From: an uncultured bacterium
GTDB taxonomy: Bacteria > Bacillota_A > Clostridia > Lachnospirales > Lachnospiraceae
Length of the DNA stretch: 15,918 bases
Reading direction: 5' to 3'
Assembly: GCA_905215045.1 (NCBI GenBank)
Contig: CAJMOO010000041.1
Span: 1-15,918 of the forward strand
Below, piece by piece: positions 7,800 through 15,085 of the stretch. The translations under genes and the position numbers were made by a program. The notes beneath the pieces were generated by a model that was given only the letters and a program-made list of their open reading frames with translations, ran no database searches and was not told the origin of the DNA. Every line of letters starts with the position of its first letter. Position 1 is the stretch's first letter.

Positions 7800-9420
7800 C
7801 TGATTCACCTGCTTTCTCGAAGTATATCTCAATCTCTCCATTTACCAATTGTGCGATCGTCTGTTTTTGATATTCTTCGTATTCTGATGGATAATCACTT
7901 CTTTGATGTGCTCCACGACTTTCTTTTCTTGCTTTTGCACATAAAATCATTGCTTTTCCTAAGATACAGCGTTCTCTCAATGACACATTTTCTGACTTGG
8001 TTGCTGTCATATCATATGTATTCTTAGTTTCTTCCAGCAATCTGTCCAATTTCTCTCGTGCATCATTTAATATTTCTTTATTGCGGATAATTCCTAATCC
8101 TTTTTTCAGAATATCTTGAAGTTTTTGGAGATTTTCTATATAACTTCCTTCCACTGATTGTTTCTCATTATTGTTTGTGTTTGTGATCTCAGGGAGTTCT
8201 GTAATTTCTTTATCTTCCATTGCAGATTTTGCCGCGATTCGTCCTCCATACAATGCCCCAAGTAATGAATTTCCACCTAATCGATTTGCTCCATGATACT
8301 GGCAAGCACATTCTCCTGCTGCGTATAGATTTCTCATCGATGTACGATGCTTGGCATCCACCCATATACCACCCATAAAATAGTGAATTCCTGGCATCAC
8401 TGGAATTGGTTTCTTTCTTGGATCAATTCCTAGAAAATTCTGACAATCTTCCATCACACCTTTTAATTTGGCACCTGCTGTTTTTTGATCCAGATGACTC
8501 ATATCAAGATAAATCTGTTTTCCTTTCTGCATTAACATCCATTCTTCTTTTGCGATCACATCTCTTGTCATAAGATTTCCAAGTTTCGGGTATTTTTCTT
8601 CCATAAAATAAAATGGTTTTCCATCTTCTAATACATATAATCTTCCACCTTCCCCACGAACCGCTTCTGTGATCAGCATATTTTTTGCGTGAAGTTTTGC
8701 TGTCGTTGGATGGTATTGAATAAACTCTCCATTGGAAAATTTAACTCCTAAAGCAAAGAGATTGGCTGTCACTGCACCAGTATTCCTTACAGAACCGGTT
8801 GCATTGCCAAACATCCCATTTAGACCGCCTGATGCTACTACAACTTTCCCGTATAATATCTTTTCCTGCCGTGTAACTTTATGGGTCAAAATACATCCAT
8901 ATGCCTGTTTCTCATCACATAATAATTTCAAAAACTCCCAGCCAGTCAAGCGTTCGATCAACCCTTCTGCCTCATATCTTCGTACCTGGTCGATCAGAAC
9001 ATACATCAACTGTTTTCCCGTATTGGATGCCGCAAAAAAAGTCCTTTTTACCGACTGTCCGCCAAATGCCCTGACATCTGGTTTCTTATCTTCATTCAGT
9101 GTAAATGCCATTCCTGCTTCAAATAAATCTTTTATGATCTTTGGAGCTTCTTTTGTCATTTGATGCACCGCTTTGGAATCTGCAATATATCTTCCCGCTT
9201 TCATTGTTTCTTCTGCGTGAAGTTCCGGGGAATCTTCTTGTGTATCAACTGCTGCATTGATCCCGCCTTCCGCCATGACTGATTGTGCACGTTCCGACGG
9301 CATATCTGATACCAGAATTGATTTTGTTCCATTTTTTGCAAATTCAAGTGCCGCACTTAATCCTGCTGCCCCTGACCCTATAATAATCATTGTTTCTTTC
9401 ATTTTTCTCACATCTGCCAT
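7789..9420 (-). CDS. frdA: Fumarate reductase/succinate dehydrogenase flavoprotein subunit
   Basis: The catalytic subunit, 543 residues, interconverting fumarate and succinate at an FAD on the cytoplasmic face. The N-terminal dinucleotide fold is IIIGSGAAGLSAALEFA (12-28). Active-site residues are H237 (YHPTT), R286 (MTRD, the proton-donor Arg), H346 (GIHYFMGG) and R380 (GANRLGGNSLLGAL); the C-terminal SRGAHQRSDYP is also present. At the position of the His that carries covalent FAD in most family members (S-H-T/S-V), this protein has A45-Q46-S47-V48, so FAD should be bound non-covalently, as in L-aspartate oxidase. Partner genes argue against NadB. Two starts are possible: ATG at 9420 or, more like relatives, M7 at 9402, which lies just after the frdC stop; neither has a strong Shine-Dalgarno. 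Confidence 0.9.
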   Translation of the reverse strand: MADVRKMKETMIIIGSGAAGLSAALEFAKNGTKSILVSDMPSERAQSVMAEGGINAAVDTQEDSPELHAEETMKAGRYIADSKAVHQMTKEAPKIIKDLFEAGMAFTLNEDKKPDVRAFGGQSVKRTFFAASNTGKQLMYVLIDQVRRYEAEGLIERLTGWEFLKLLCDEKQAYGCILTHKVTRQEKILYGKVVVASGGLNGMFGNATGSVRNTGAVTANLFALGVKFSNGEFIQYHPTTAKLHAKNMLITEAVRGEGGRLYVLEDGKPFYFMEEKYPKLGNLMTRDVIAKEEWMLMQKGKQIYLDMSHLDQKTAGAKLKGVMEDCQNFLGIDPRKKPIPVMPGIHYFMGGIWVDAKHRTSMRNLYAAGECACQYHGANRLGGNSLLGALYGGRIAAKSAMEDKEITELPEITNTNNNEKQSVEGSYIENLQKLQDILKKGLGIIRNKEILNDAREKLDRLLEETKNTYDMTATKSENVSLRERCILGKAMILCAKARKESRGAHQRSDYPSEYEEYQKQTIAQLVNGEIEIYFEKAGESDDD

Positions 9421-9944
9421 TGTATATAATATGCAACTACTGCGATCGTAAAAAATATCATCATAATCGACAGTACCAGCATCCAGTCAACAGTTCTTTC
9501 TTTAAATTTGATCGTTCCTTTGGCGATCAGCATTGATCTTATACTTACCATAAGATGAATAAAAATCGATAAGATCAACAAAACCTGTGCCGCCAGCCTG
9601 CCCATGGTAAATTCCTGCAAGAAAAATTTACCATTTACACTTGTAGTATATGCTGTGATATGTAAAGTAAGCAACAGCAAGATCGCAATCCCTGAAATTC
9701 TCTTTATCCAAAATGCTGCATTTTCTTTGAAAAACCATTGTCCTGTTTTCTTTGCCGTTTTGAATGATGGAATCGTAGAGATGATTCCCAAAATTCCATG
9801 CAAAATCACAGTTCCAAATAAAATCCATGAAAGAGGCTTTAAAGATATCTTACTGATTCCAAGTAACATCAGACTTCCCATCAGCGCATGGAATAAAAAT
9901 AACAGGATGATCACTCTTGCCAGTAAATTATTCCATTTTCTCAC
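9408..9944 (-). CDS. frdC: Cytochrome b membrane anchor subunit of fumarate reductase (di-heme, five helices)
   Basis: A 178-residue integral membrane protein that would anchor FrdAB and carry electrons between the quinone pool and FrdB. Five hydrophobic helices are visible at about residues 6-29, 37-57, 80-101, 114-140 and 152-175. Four His residues, one in each of the first four helices (H19, H49, H95, H130), fit the two heme b groups of the single-subunit class B anchors of Bacillus SdhC and Wolinella FrdC type. Identification rests on this pattern and the neighbours. The start is GTG (9942-9944) overlapping the preceding stop (GTGA) and preceded by a perfect AAGGAGG. Its stop lies within the start region of frdA. 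Confidence 0.82.
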   Translation of the reverse strand: MRKWNNLLARVIILLFLFHALMGSLMLLGISKISLKPLSWILFGTVILHGILGIISTIPSFKTAKKTGQWFFKENAAFWIKRISGIAILLLLTLHITAYTTSVNGKFFLQEFTMGRLAAQVLLILSIFIHLMVSIRSMLIAKGTIKFKERTVDWMLVLSIMMIFFTIAVVAYYIQWQM

Positions 9945-10429
9945 TTCTTCTCCTCCTTCATCAAAAACAAGTCAAAATGTCCAGCATGTACCAATGACAG
10001 CATCATCGTTTCACTGCATTGCTTGATGAATATTTTATAGCCTTGTTTTTTAAGATTATCAGCTACATTCTGCACTGCTTTCTGATATGTCTTATTTTCC
10101 TTGTTGGATAATAAGATGATATTCTGTTTTTTTGAAAACTTTGTTTTACTCTTTAACAGATGATAGGTGCTGTTTTTGGTTGTAATTGATACTTCCTTAT
10201 ACTCTTTTCCTGATAAGGCAATATCATCTTTTGTATAATTCCAGTCGGAAACTGTCTCATTTCCTTTATCCTTGCTGTTTTGCTTTGATCTTTTAGTTGC
10301 TCCGCTGATCGCATCCATTACAGAAAAATTTGGATTGTAACTGATATTATAGAATAACATAGAAATTCCTGTAACAATTACCACAAGACCTGCTGCCACA
10401 AATAGCATGTGCTTCATTTTTTCTTTCAT
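9941..10429 (-). CDS. Membrane-anchored extracytoplasmic protein with a flavinylation-like DAISGAT motif, first gene of the frd operon
   Basis: 162 residues. A membrane anchor or uncleaved signal covers about 7-28 (HMLFVAAGLVVIVTGISMLF). Just outside comes FSVMDAISGATKRS, with D39-A-I-S-G-A-T45 matching the motif that ApbE flavin transferases modify with FMN on Thr in FMN_bind domains of the NqrC/RnfG type. The usual preceding part of the FMN_bind domain is absent. A polar, Lys-rich linker leads to a C-terminal part (about 105-158: NIILLSNKENKTYQKAVQNV… then HAGHFDLFLM) that looks like a short alpha/beta segment of a family 5 solute-binding protein. Its stop overlaps the frdC start, so it belongs to the operon; the ATG follows AAGGGAG. 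An extracytoplasmic electron carrier is one possibility, but function is unproven, and it may itself be a deletion product. Confidence 0.6.
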   Translation of the reverse strand: MKEKMKHMLFVAAGLVVIVTGISMLFYNISYNPNFSVMDAISGATKRSKQNSKDKGNETVSDWNYTKDDIALSGKEYKEVSITTKNSTYHLLKSKTKFSKKQNIILLSNKENKTYQKAVQNVADNLKKQGYKIFIKQCSETMMLSLVHAGHFDLFLMKEEKK

Positions 10430-10446
10430 AAATTATTGCTCCCTTT

Positions 10447-10475
10447 ATTATAAAAGATCAGAAATCAAATGTTAA
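10447..10475 (-). promoter_or_regulatory. Near-consensus SigA promoter of the frd operon
   Basis: Minus strand: TTAACA (complement of 10470-10475), a 17-nt spacer and a perfect TATAAT (complement of 10447-10452). The -35 is inside the last codons of the aldo/keto reductase remnant. The expected transcript start near 10440 would leave only about 11 nt before the ATG at 10429 and cut into the AAGGGAG ribosome site (10440-10446). The promoter may therefore give poorly translated or leaderless mRNA for the first gene, or the match may be fortuitous. Confidence 0.45.
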
Positions 10476-10967
10476 CGGATCAAAACTTGTCCTGTGATTT
10501 TCATTCATACGATTTAACTCTTCCATATCTTCTTTCATAATCTCAAAGTCAAAAACATCCATATTCTGCTGTAATCTCTGCTTATTTTTGGATTTGGGAA
10601 TTGGAATGATTTCTTGTTCTATATTCCATCTTAATAATAATTGAGCCGTTGTTTTCTTATATTTTTCTGCAATCTGCTCTATTTTTTTATTTTCAAGATT
10701 TCCTCTTAATAAAGGTCCCCATGCCATGATCTGTATATCATTTTCTTTACAGAAACTAATCAGGAAGATATCTTCTCTTGGAATTTTATTTTCTTTTAAG
10801 GCATCTCCTAATGACTGTTCATTTTTGTACATCTGAGCGGTGTCATATAGACGGTATCCACTTTGATAGGCATATTTAACTGCATCGTTCATTTCTTTTC
10901 CAGCTTCCATTTTATAGACACCTAAGCCGATTTCTGGAATTTGTATTTCATTATTTAGTTTAAACAT
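10458..10967 (-). pseudogene. Aldo/keto reductase with internal deletion removing catalytic Lys and His
   Basis: 169 residues from the ATG at 10965-10967 (AGGGAG upstream); a longer frame to 11012 runs into the neighbouring remnant. Aldo/keto reductases are NADPH-dependent barrels of about 270-280 residues with an Asp-Tyr-Lys-His tetrad. Here the N-terminus is normal (IPEIGLGVYKMEAG; YRLYDTAQMYKNEQSLGDAL with catalytic D42 and Y47). The text then jumps from IPREDIFLI at residue 70 to FCKENDIQIMAWGPLLRGN, which belongs near residue 170 of relatives. About 90-100 residues, including the Lys of the TK strand and the His of the LIHWP strand, are gone, without loss of frame. The C-terminus is complete (LLRWNIEQEIIPIPKS; NENHRTSFDPLTFDF). 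The enzyme cannot be active. The frd promoter candidate overlaps its 3' end. Confidence 0.8.
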
Positions 10968-11163
10968 TGTTGTCTTGCTCCCTTCTGTAACATGAAATGT
11001 GCTTTTCTTCAAAGTTATTATCGCTTATTTTGTGACTTTCTTCAAGATTTTGAATTTCTTTCTCCATATATTCTATAAACTTCCAGCTTGCCGGAGTCAG
11101 TTTTGTTCTATCTTTGATTGCATTTCCGATTTCATGGGTATTAACAATACTGCTTGTTGTCAC
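10960..11163 (-). pseudogene. Probable C-terminal remnant of a LysR-type regulator
   Basis: A 67-residue frame starting at a GTG without a ribosome site. The part HEIGNAIKDRTKLTPASWKF followed by IEYMEKEI resembles the very end of LysR effector domains, where a strand is followed by (L)(S/T)PA(A/S)xxFIxx. An in-frame TAA lies 10 codons upstream of the GTG, and nothing recognisable as a DNA-binding domain remains. The last ~25 residues are likely out-of-register sequence leading into the aldo/keto reductase start, with which it overlaps. The family call is tentative. Confidence 0.35.
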
Positions 11164-11287
11164 TGGATTTATCGTAATACAGCTTTTCAGTTAATACAAA
11201 ATAGTATGAATTCTCTTGATAAGTCACCTATTTCGAGACAAAATATCTTTACAATTTCAAAAAATCATTCAAAATAAGGAGATCCTA

Positions 11288-11386
11288 ATGAATTTATTAC
11301 TTACACTTGTTCTATTTTCACAAGAATATAAAGAAAATAATAGCAGCAGAAACAAAACTCCCTTTTTGCTTCTGCTGCTATTATAA
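11288..11386 (+). CDS. Possible 32-residue Leu-rich small protein
   Basis: A short frame with an excellent ribosome site: AAGGAG at 11276-11281, six nt before ATG at 11288. The peptide begins MNLLLTLVLFSQEYKENNSS and ends in PFLLLLLL. A hydrophobic start, a polar Asn/Ser/Lys centre and a Leu-run end recall tiny Leu-rich hydrophobic proteins common in Lachnospiraceae, though this one lacks their Cys/Gly. Against it, the second half coincides with the terminator hairpin of the convergent gene, so the Leu run is partly dictated by that stem. No firm promoter was found. Confidence 0.35.
   Translation: MNLLLTLVLFSQEYKENNSSRNKTPFLLLLLL
11337..11384 (-). terminator. Intrinsic terminator of the cyclic-di-GMP gene pair
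   Basis: A perfect 15-bp inverted repeat (11337-11351 with 11370-11384, core AGCAGCAGAA) with an 18-nt loop, 19 nt after the stop of the EAL gene. On the minus strand the stem is followed by ATTTTCTTTATATTC, a U-rich tail. Confidence 0.8.
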
Positions 11387-11402
11387 AAATGATGATGTCC
11401 TA

Positions 11403-13319
11403 TCAAACATCTTTCTCTAATTCATGAATGATCTGCTCTGTATCTAATGGTTTTGTATAATAGTATCCTTGTACAAGATCAACACCCCATTGTTTTAACA
11501 GATCAATCTCTTTCTGAGTTTCCACTCCTTCTGCTACAACTTTATGTCCAAGATTCTGCATGACTGCAACAATATTTTTGTATAATAGAGCAACTTGGTC
11601 ATCGTAGCAGATTCCTTTTAACAAAGAGCGGTCCAGTTTGATCGTTGAAAATGGTAGTTTTAGTACCGTATTTAGATTCGCATATCCAGATCCAAAATCA
11701 TCTAGGCAGATCTGAATTCCTGACTTTTTGAAATCTGCGATCGTCTGATACAATGCTTCACTATACTCTGTCGCAACAGTTTCTGTAATCTCAAATTGAA
11801 AATACGAAAACGGTATGTCAAACTCTTCGATCGTACGGAGTAGTTTTTTGCTATATCCTGATTTTAATAATTCCAATGGAGACAGATTATACTTTATACT
11901 TTCAATCTTGTCCATGATCTGTGGATGCTCTTTTATGAACTTACAAACCTTTCGGAATTGAAGATACCCAAGCTTTGCAATCTGTCCATGTTTCTCTGCA
12001 ATTCCGATAAAAACTTCTGGTGAGATCATCCCAAGTGACGGATGTCTCAATCGGCTTAATGCTTCCATTGTACGATATCTTTTTTCTTTTAGATCATACA
12101 GTGGCTGATAATATACTTCAAAAAGATCCTCTTCGATCGCTGTCGCCATATATTTTTTAACTTCCTGTTCATAAAGAAATCCTTCTTTTGTATGTTGATC
12201 ATTCTGAATCAGTATCGTTCTGTCTGATTTAGGTTTTAACTGTACCAGATATTCTAGATAATCAATCAATAAATCCATCTCTTTCATTTCTTGAACGTTG
12301 ATGATACCACATATCGCAGCGGAAAAATTAATCCGTTCCCCTTTTACTTTAAAAGGCCGTTCAAATAGTTGCATGATCACATCTTTATTCCTTTCATAAT
12401 CCATCAATGACGATGTGAACACAAAAAAACGATTTCCATGGATTCTGAAAACATGATTTGCTTCATTGATCTTGTGAAGGTATTCAGCAATCTGGATCAG
12501 CAATTCATCTCCTGTTGTAGCTCCATATAACTTATTAACTTGTTTTAGTTTCCACAGATCGATCATAAGCAGATGCAACTCTCTCTTTCTCTTGATCTGC
12601 TCTGGAAACCATCGCCTGAAATAACCTTTAGAATACGATCTGGTCAGGCTGTCTATATATAACTGTGGATTATAAAGTACCCAAAACAAGATCGTAATCC
12701 CTAAGGATAACCCAAATCCTGTCACTAACAAAGATTGAAATTTCATCTGTACCGTAACACAGATCAAGGCAACTCCAAGGAATTCCTTAATCGCTCGAAG
12801 TTCATTCTTCTGATATTCTTCTTGATTGATAAAACAATTTATAATGACAACAGCTATACAGATCAATGTAAAAATATATGTTACCAAATATGCTTTTCCA
12901 TGAACATACTGCCCCTGTGCATTGCAATAGAAAAACTGTTTATGAAAAACATTGGTCACGATAGCTAGTTCCATACACAGTATTAGTACTGCCATGATCT
13001 TTATATTTCTTGTTCTTATATCTTCATCACAATGTCTTAATGCCTGTGTATAATTAAAGAAAATATATACAACAATCATCTGCAGGATATAAAGCATCGT
13101 GGAAAAAAAGATCATCCACGAATTATAAGCAGGATTACTTTTTACCAATAGTATAGAGCTTAACAGATCAAAGATGATATCAAATATTCCTGCGATGATC
13201 AAAAACCAGAACGTTCTTCCACTGATATTATTTAGTTTTTTATAACGCTGAAAATGAATCAACAGAGATATTAAAAATATAAGTCCTGCGATCAAAAAAT
13301 CTATGTTATAATCTGTCAT
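11403..13319 (-). CDS. Membrane cyclic-di-GMP phosphodiesterase (EAL) with degenerate GGDEF domain
   Basis: 638 residues. The first ~217 form about seven membrane helices (for example 7-22, 37-58, 68-90, 107-124, 142-163, 176-192, 198-216), probably a sensor. A GGDEF-fold domain (about 222-370) is degenerate: the signature is H294-G-N-R-F298 in FRIHGNRFFVF, so it should not make cyclic-di-GMP. The EAL domain (about 380-635) keeps all key residues: E419-A-L-x-R423, N478 (YNLSP), E510 and E513 (FEITET), D540-D541 (LDDFGSGYAN), K561 (IKLDR), E597 (AEGVET) and Q617 (QGYYYTKPL). It should hydrolyse cyclic-di-GMP to pGpG. Its ATG overlaps the end of the upstream diguanylate cyclase gene by 14 nt, forming an antagonistic enzyme pair in one transcript. 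Confidence 0.9.
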   Translation of the reverse strand: MTDYNIDFLIAGLIFLISLLIHFQRYKKLNNISGRTFWFLIIAGIFDIIFDLLSSILLVKSNPAYNSWMIFFSTMLYILQMIVVYIFFNYTQALRHCDEDIRTRNIKIMAVLILCMELAIVTNVFHKQFFYCNAQGQYVHGKAYLVTYIFTLICIAVVIINCFINQEEYQKNELRAIKEFLGVALICVTVQMKFQSLLVTGFGLSLGITILFWVLYNPQLYIDSLTRSYSKGYFRRWFPEQIKRKRELHLLMIDLWKLKQVNKLYGATTGDELLIQIAEYLHKINEANHVFRIHGNRFFVFTSSLMDYERNKDVIMQLFERPFKVKGERINFSAAICGIINVQEMKEMDLLIDYLEYLVQLKPKSDRTILIQNDQHTKEGFLYEQEVKKYMATAIEEDLFEVYYQPLYDLKEKRYRTMEALSRLRHPSLGMISPEVFIGIAEKHGQIAKLGYLQFRKVCKFIKEHPQIMDKIESIKYNLSPLELLKSGYSKKLLRTIEEFDIPFSYFQFEITETVATEYSEALYQTIADFKKSGIQICLDDFGSGYANLNTVLKLPFSTIKLDRSLLKGICYDDQVALLYKNIVAVMQNLGHKVVAEGVETQKEIDLLKQWGVDLVQGYYYTKPLDTEQIIHELEKDV

Positions 13320-14712
13320 TTATATTTCTCCTCTTTTTGTTACAATACATATCCTGATCGGCCTCATATTTCCAATCACTGATCTTCTTTTGTTTTCCTT
13401 CTGTATCTTTTAAGAAACTTACCCCTCTTGCAATTGAAAGATAATATCTGTTATTTCTATTATACTTTATGATTTCATGATCCATTTGTTTCAATAATTC
13501 ATCCATATTCTCTATTGAATCAAAAATAAGCACACAAAATTCATCCCCGCCGATCCTGTAACATTTTCCATATGTTGCAAATACATTTTTTATACATAGC
13601 GCCGCAGAAATAATCAGTTCGTCCCCTGCATTATGTCCATAAAGATCGTTTGTATTTTTTAATCCATCTACATCCATAAAGATCAATGCAGCATTATCGT
13701 AATCTTGTGCGTGATCCTCAATGTCTTGAAGCTGTTCCTCGAATGCAGTCCTGTTATTAATACCTGTCATACGATCTTCTTTTAGAAGTCTTTCATAAAC
13801 TTCAAGCTCAGATCTTGTTTTCGCCTGTTCAACAAGATTTACAAAAATACTAGTTAATAACAACTGTTCAAAGATCAAAACACCCACTTCAAAAATGGTT
13901 CCATAAAAAGGAATCTCAAGTTTCCAGTACATGCATAATGATAATACCCCTGCAACGGCCATGATCCCAAAGGCATTCATAATGATCTTAAGTTCGCTAT
14001 CTTTTGTTCTTCGGTATTCTTTTATCATGAGAACAACAATGGTTATTACAGCAACAAACAAGAGCACATGTGTTACGAACAGCATCTGGACCATATGGAT
14101 TTTCAGACATTTGTTTAAAATTCCCTGAATCAACGCGTTCGCATAAAATAACAGATTGATCATATCTAAGACTTTATATTTTTCAAAATCCAGTGTGTTT
14201 TTTACAAAATGAACCATCGGTACTGACATCAGCATAAATGCATAAAAAGAAATCATTCCTGTCAGTGCCGGAAATGATGTATATTCCTGTGCTAATGCTG
14301 AATCTGACAAAAACCAGATTTCACTTAATGCCAGAAATGCTGCTATGTTTAAAAATCTGGCACTGTTTAATTTAAAATGCTTCAGATAAATTTCTGTGAT
14401 CAAAGCTACAAAACTTAAGAAAAACATGATCGCGATCATCACAATACCGACTATTTCCTGTTGGACATGAAATCCCATAACTACATCCCCACGTCCAACT
14501 AAAATATCGCCAAGATCATAGATTCCGTTGCTTCCGTTCTGATATATAATCTTGATAACGGTTCCTTTTTCCCCTTGTTCTGGGATTCTCGCATCGCAGC
14601 TTAATTTGGATTTCATTTGATCATTGCGATGAAAATTAGAATCACTGTATTGATAGATCAACTGCTCTCCAGCATAAATTCTGACTGAATATTTTGCTGC
14701 CTTTGTTGTCAT
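13306..14712 (-). CDS. Diguanylate cyclase (GGDEF), main open frame of an interrupted gene
   Basis: 468 residues from the ATG at 14710-14712. Residues 1-80 are part of an extracytoplasmic domain (KYSVRIYAGEQLIYQYSD…). They are followed by about seven membrane helices (86-110, 119-140, 150-170, 181-200, 207-230, 243-261, 270-293), a layout like 7TM-DISM receptors. A coiled linker leads to a GGDEF domain at about 300-460, with DRMTGINNR, MDVDGLKNTNDLYGH and intact G388-G-D-E-F392. No RxxD inhibitory site precedes it. It should make cyclic-di-GMP from GTP. The same reading frame continues upstream through a single TAA (14767-14769) into 14767-14976, so the natural protein was about 557 residues. 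The internal ATG has AAGGAT seven nt upstream, so a shortened product without the first membrane helix is conceivable. Confidence 0.85.
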   Translation of the reverse strand: MTTKAAKYSVRIYAGEQLIYQYSDSNFHRNDQMKSKLSCDARIPEQGEKGTVIKIIYQNGSNGIYDLGDILVGRGDVVMGFHVQQEIVGIVMIAIMFFLSFVALITEIYLKHFKLNSARFLNIAAFLALSEIWFLSDSALAQEYTSFPALTGMISFYAFMLMSVPMVHFVKNTLDFEKYKVLDMINLLFYANALIQGILNKCLKIHMVQMLFVTHVLLFVAVITIVVLMIKEYRRTKDSELKIIMNAFGIMAVAGVLSLCMYWKLEIPFYGTIFEVGVLIFEQLLLTSIFVNLVEQAKTRSELEVYERLLKEDRMTGINNRTAFEEQLQDIEDHAQDYDNAALIFMDVDGLKNTNDLYGHNAGDELIISAALCIKNVFATYGKCYRIGGDEFCVLIFDSIENMDELLKQMDHEIIKYNRNNRYYLSIARGVSFLKDTEGKQKKISDWKYEADQDMYCNKKRRNINDRL

Positions 14713-14766
14713 CAGATATCCTTTGTATTTCTGGGCGATCGTATCATTATATAGTACAAGTTTTCC

Positions 14767-14976
14767 TTACGAATCTGCCTTTATCTTCTGATTTAGATCT
14801 ACTTGCACTTTTTTATTATCTTGTATTCGATACCACCCTGTTGTCTCTGTTAATTTTCCTTTTGTATTCTTTACCTCTTTTTTTATGATCCCTATGCAGA
14901 GTAACGTCATGACAACGATCACACAACAGAGTAACATTCCTTCTGTTAACTGAATTAATTTTTTCTTTTTATCCAT
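14767..14976 (-). pseudogene. N-terminal fragment of the diguanylate cyclase, ended by an in-frame TAA
   Basis: 69 residues: MDKKKK, a membrane helix or signal anchor (about 13-31, MLLCCVIVVMTLLCIGIIK) and the start of the extracytoplasmic domain (TETTGWYRIQDNKKVQVDL). It ends KIKADS-stop. Beyond the stop the same frame reads GKLVLYNDTIAQKYKGYLMTT and merges with the 13306-14712 protein, so one point change explains the interruption. The start is credible: AAGGGA upstream of the ATG at 14974-14976, and a consensus promoter at 15013-15041. Confidence 0.8.
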
Positions 14977-15012
14977 ATATTTCCCTTCTCTTTTTAGATT
15001 TCCAATATACTC

Positions 15013-15041
15013 ATTATAAAGGAAAAAATGACCTCTGACAA
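15013..15041 (-). promoter_or_regulatory. SigA promoter of the cyclic-di-GMP operon
   Basis: Minus strand: TTGTCA (complement of 15036-15041), a 17-nt spacer and a perfect TATAAT (complement of 15013-15018), about 36 nt upstream of the ATG at 14976. This is the best promoter match in the window, and it serves the interrupted diguanylate cyclase and the EAL gene. Confidence 0.75.
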
Positions 15042-15055
15042 TATTAATTGAACGT

Positions 15056-15085
15056 GGATCGTGACTATTGATGAATAAGCGAGAC
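15056..15085 (+). promoter_or_regulatory. RAT-like antiterminator site (LicT/BglG type)
   Basis: GGATCGTGACT at 15056-15066, then an AT-rich middle and AAGCGAGAC at 15077-15085, closely follows the layout of the ~30-nt RNA sites bound by CAT domains (GGAT-GT-ACT…GCA-G-CAAAAC). It lies just before a terminator hairpin and upstream of a LicT/BglG-like gene remnant, the classic autoregulated arrangement. Confidence 0.6.

Noticed and set aside
7800..7841. Longer N-terminus for frdB starting at 7841
   Set aside because: The extra 14 residues lie inside frdA; the ATG at 7799 has a good Shine-Dalgarno and gives a normal iron-sulfur subunit start.
8732..9163. 143-residue plus-strand reading frame
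   Set aside because: Exactly antisense to frdA, whose protein sequence is strongly conserved; no ribosome site or family resemblance.
7789..9420. L-aspartate oxidase (NadB) as an alternative identity, because FAD is predicted non-covalent
   Set aside because: The gene is translationally coupled to iron-sulfur and cytochrome b subunits, and no nadA or nadC is adjacent.
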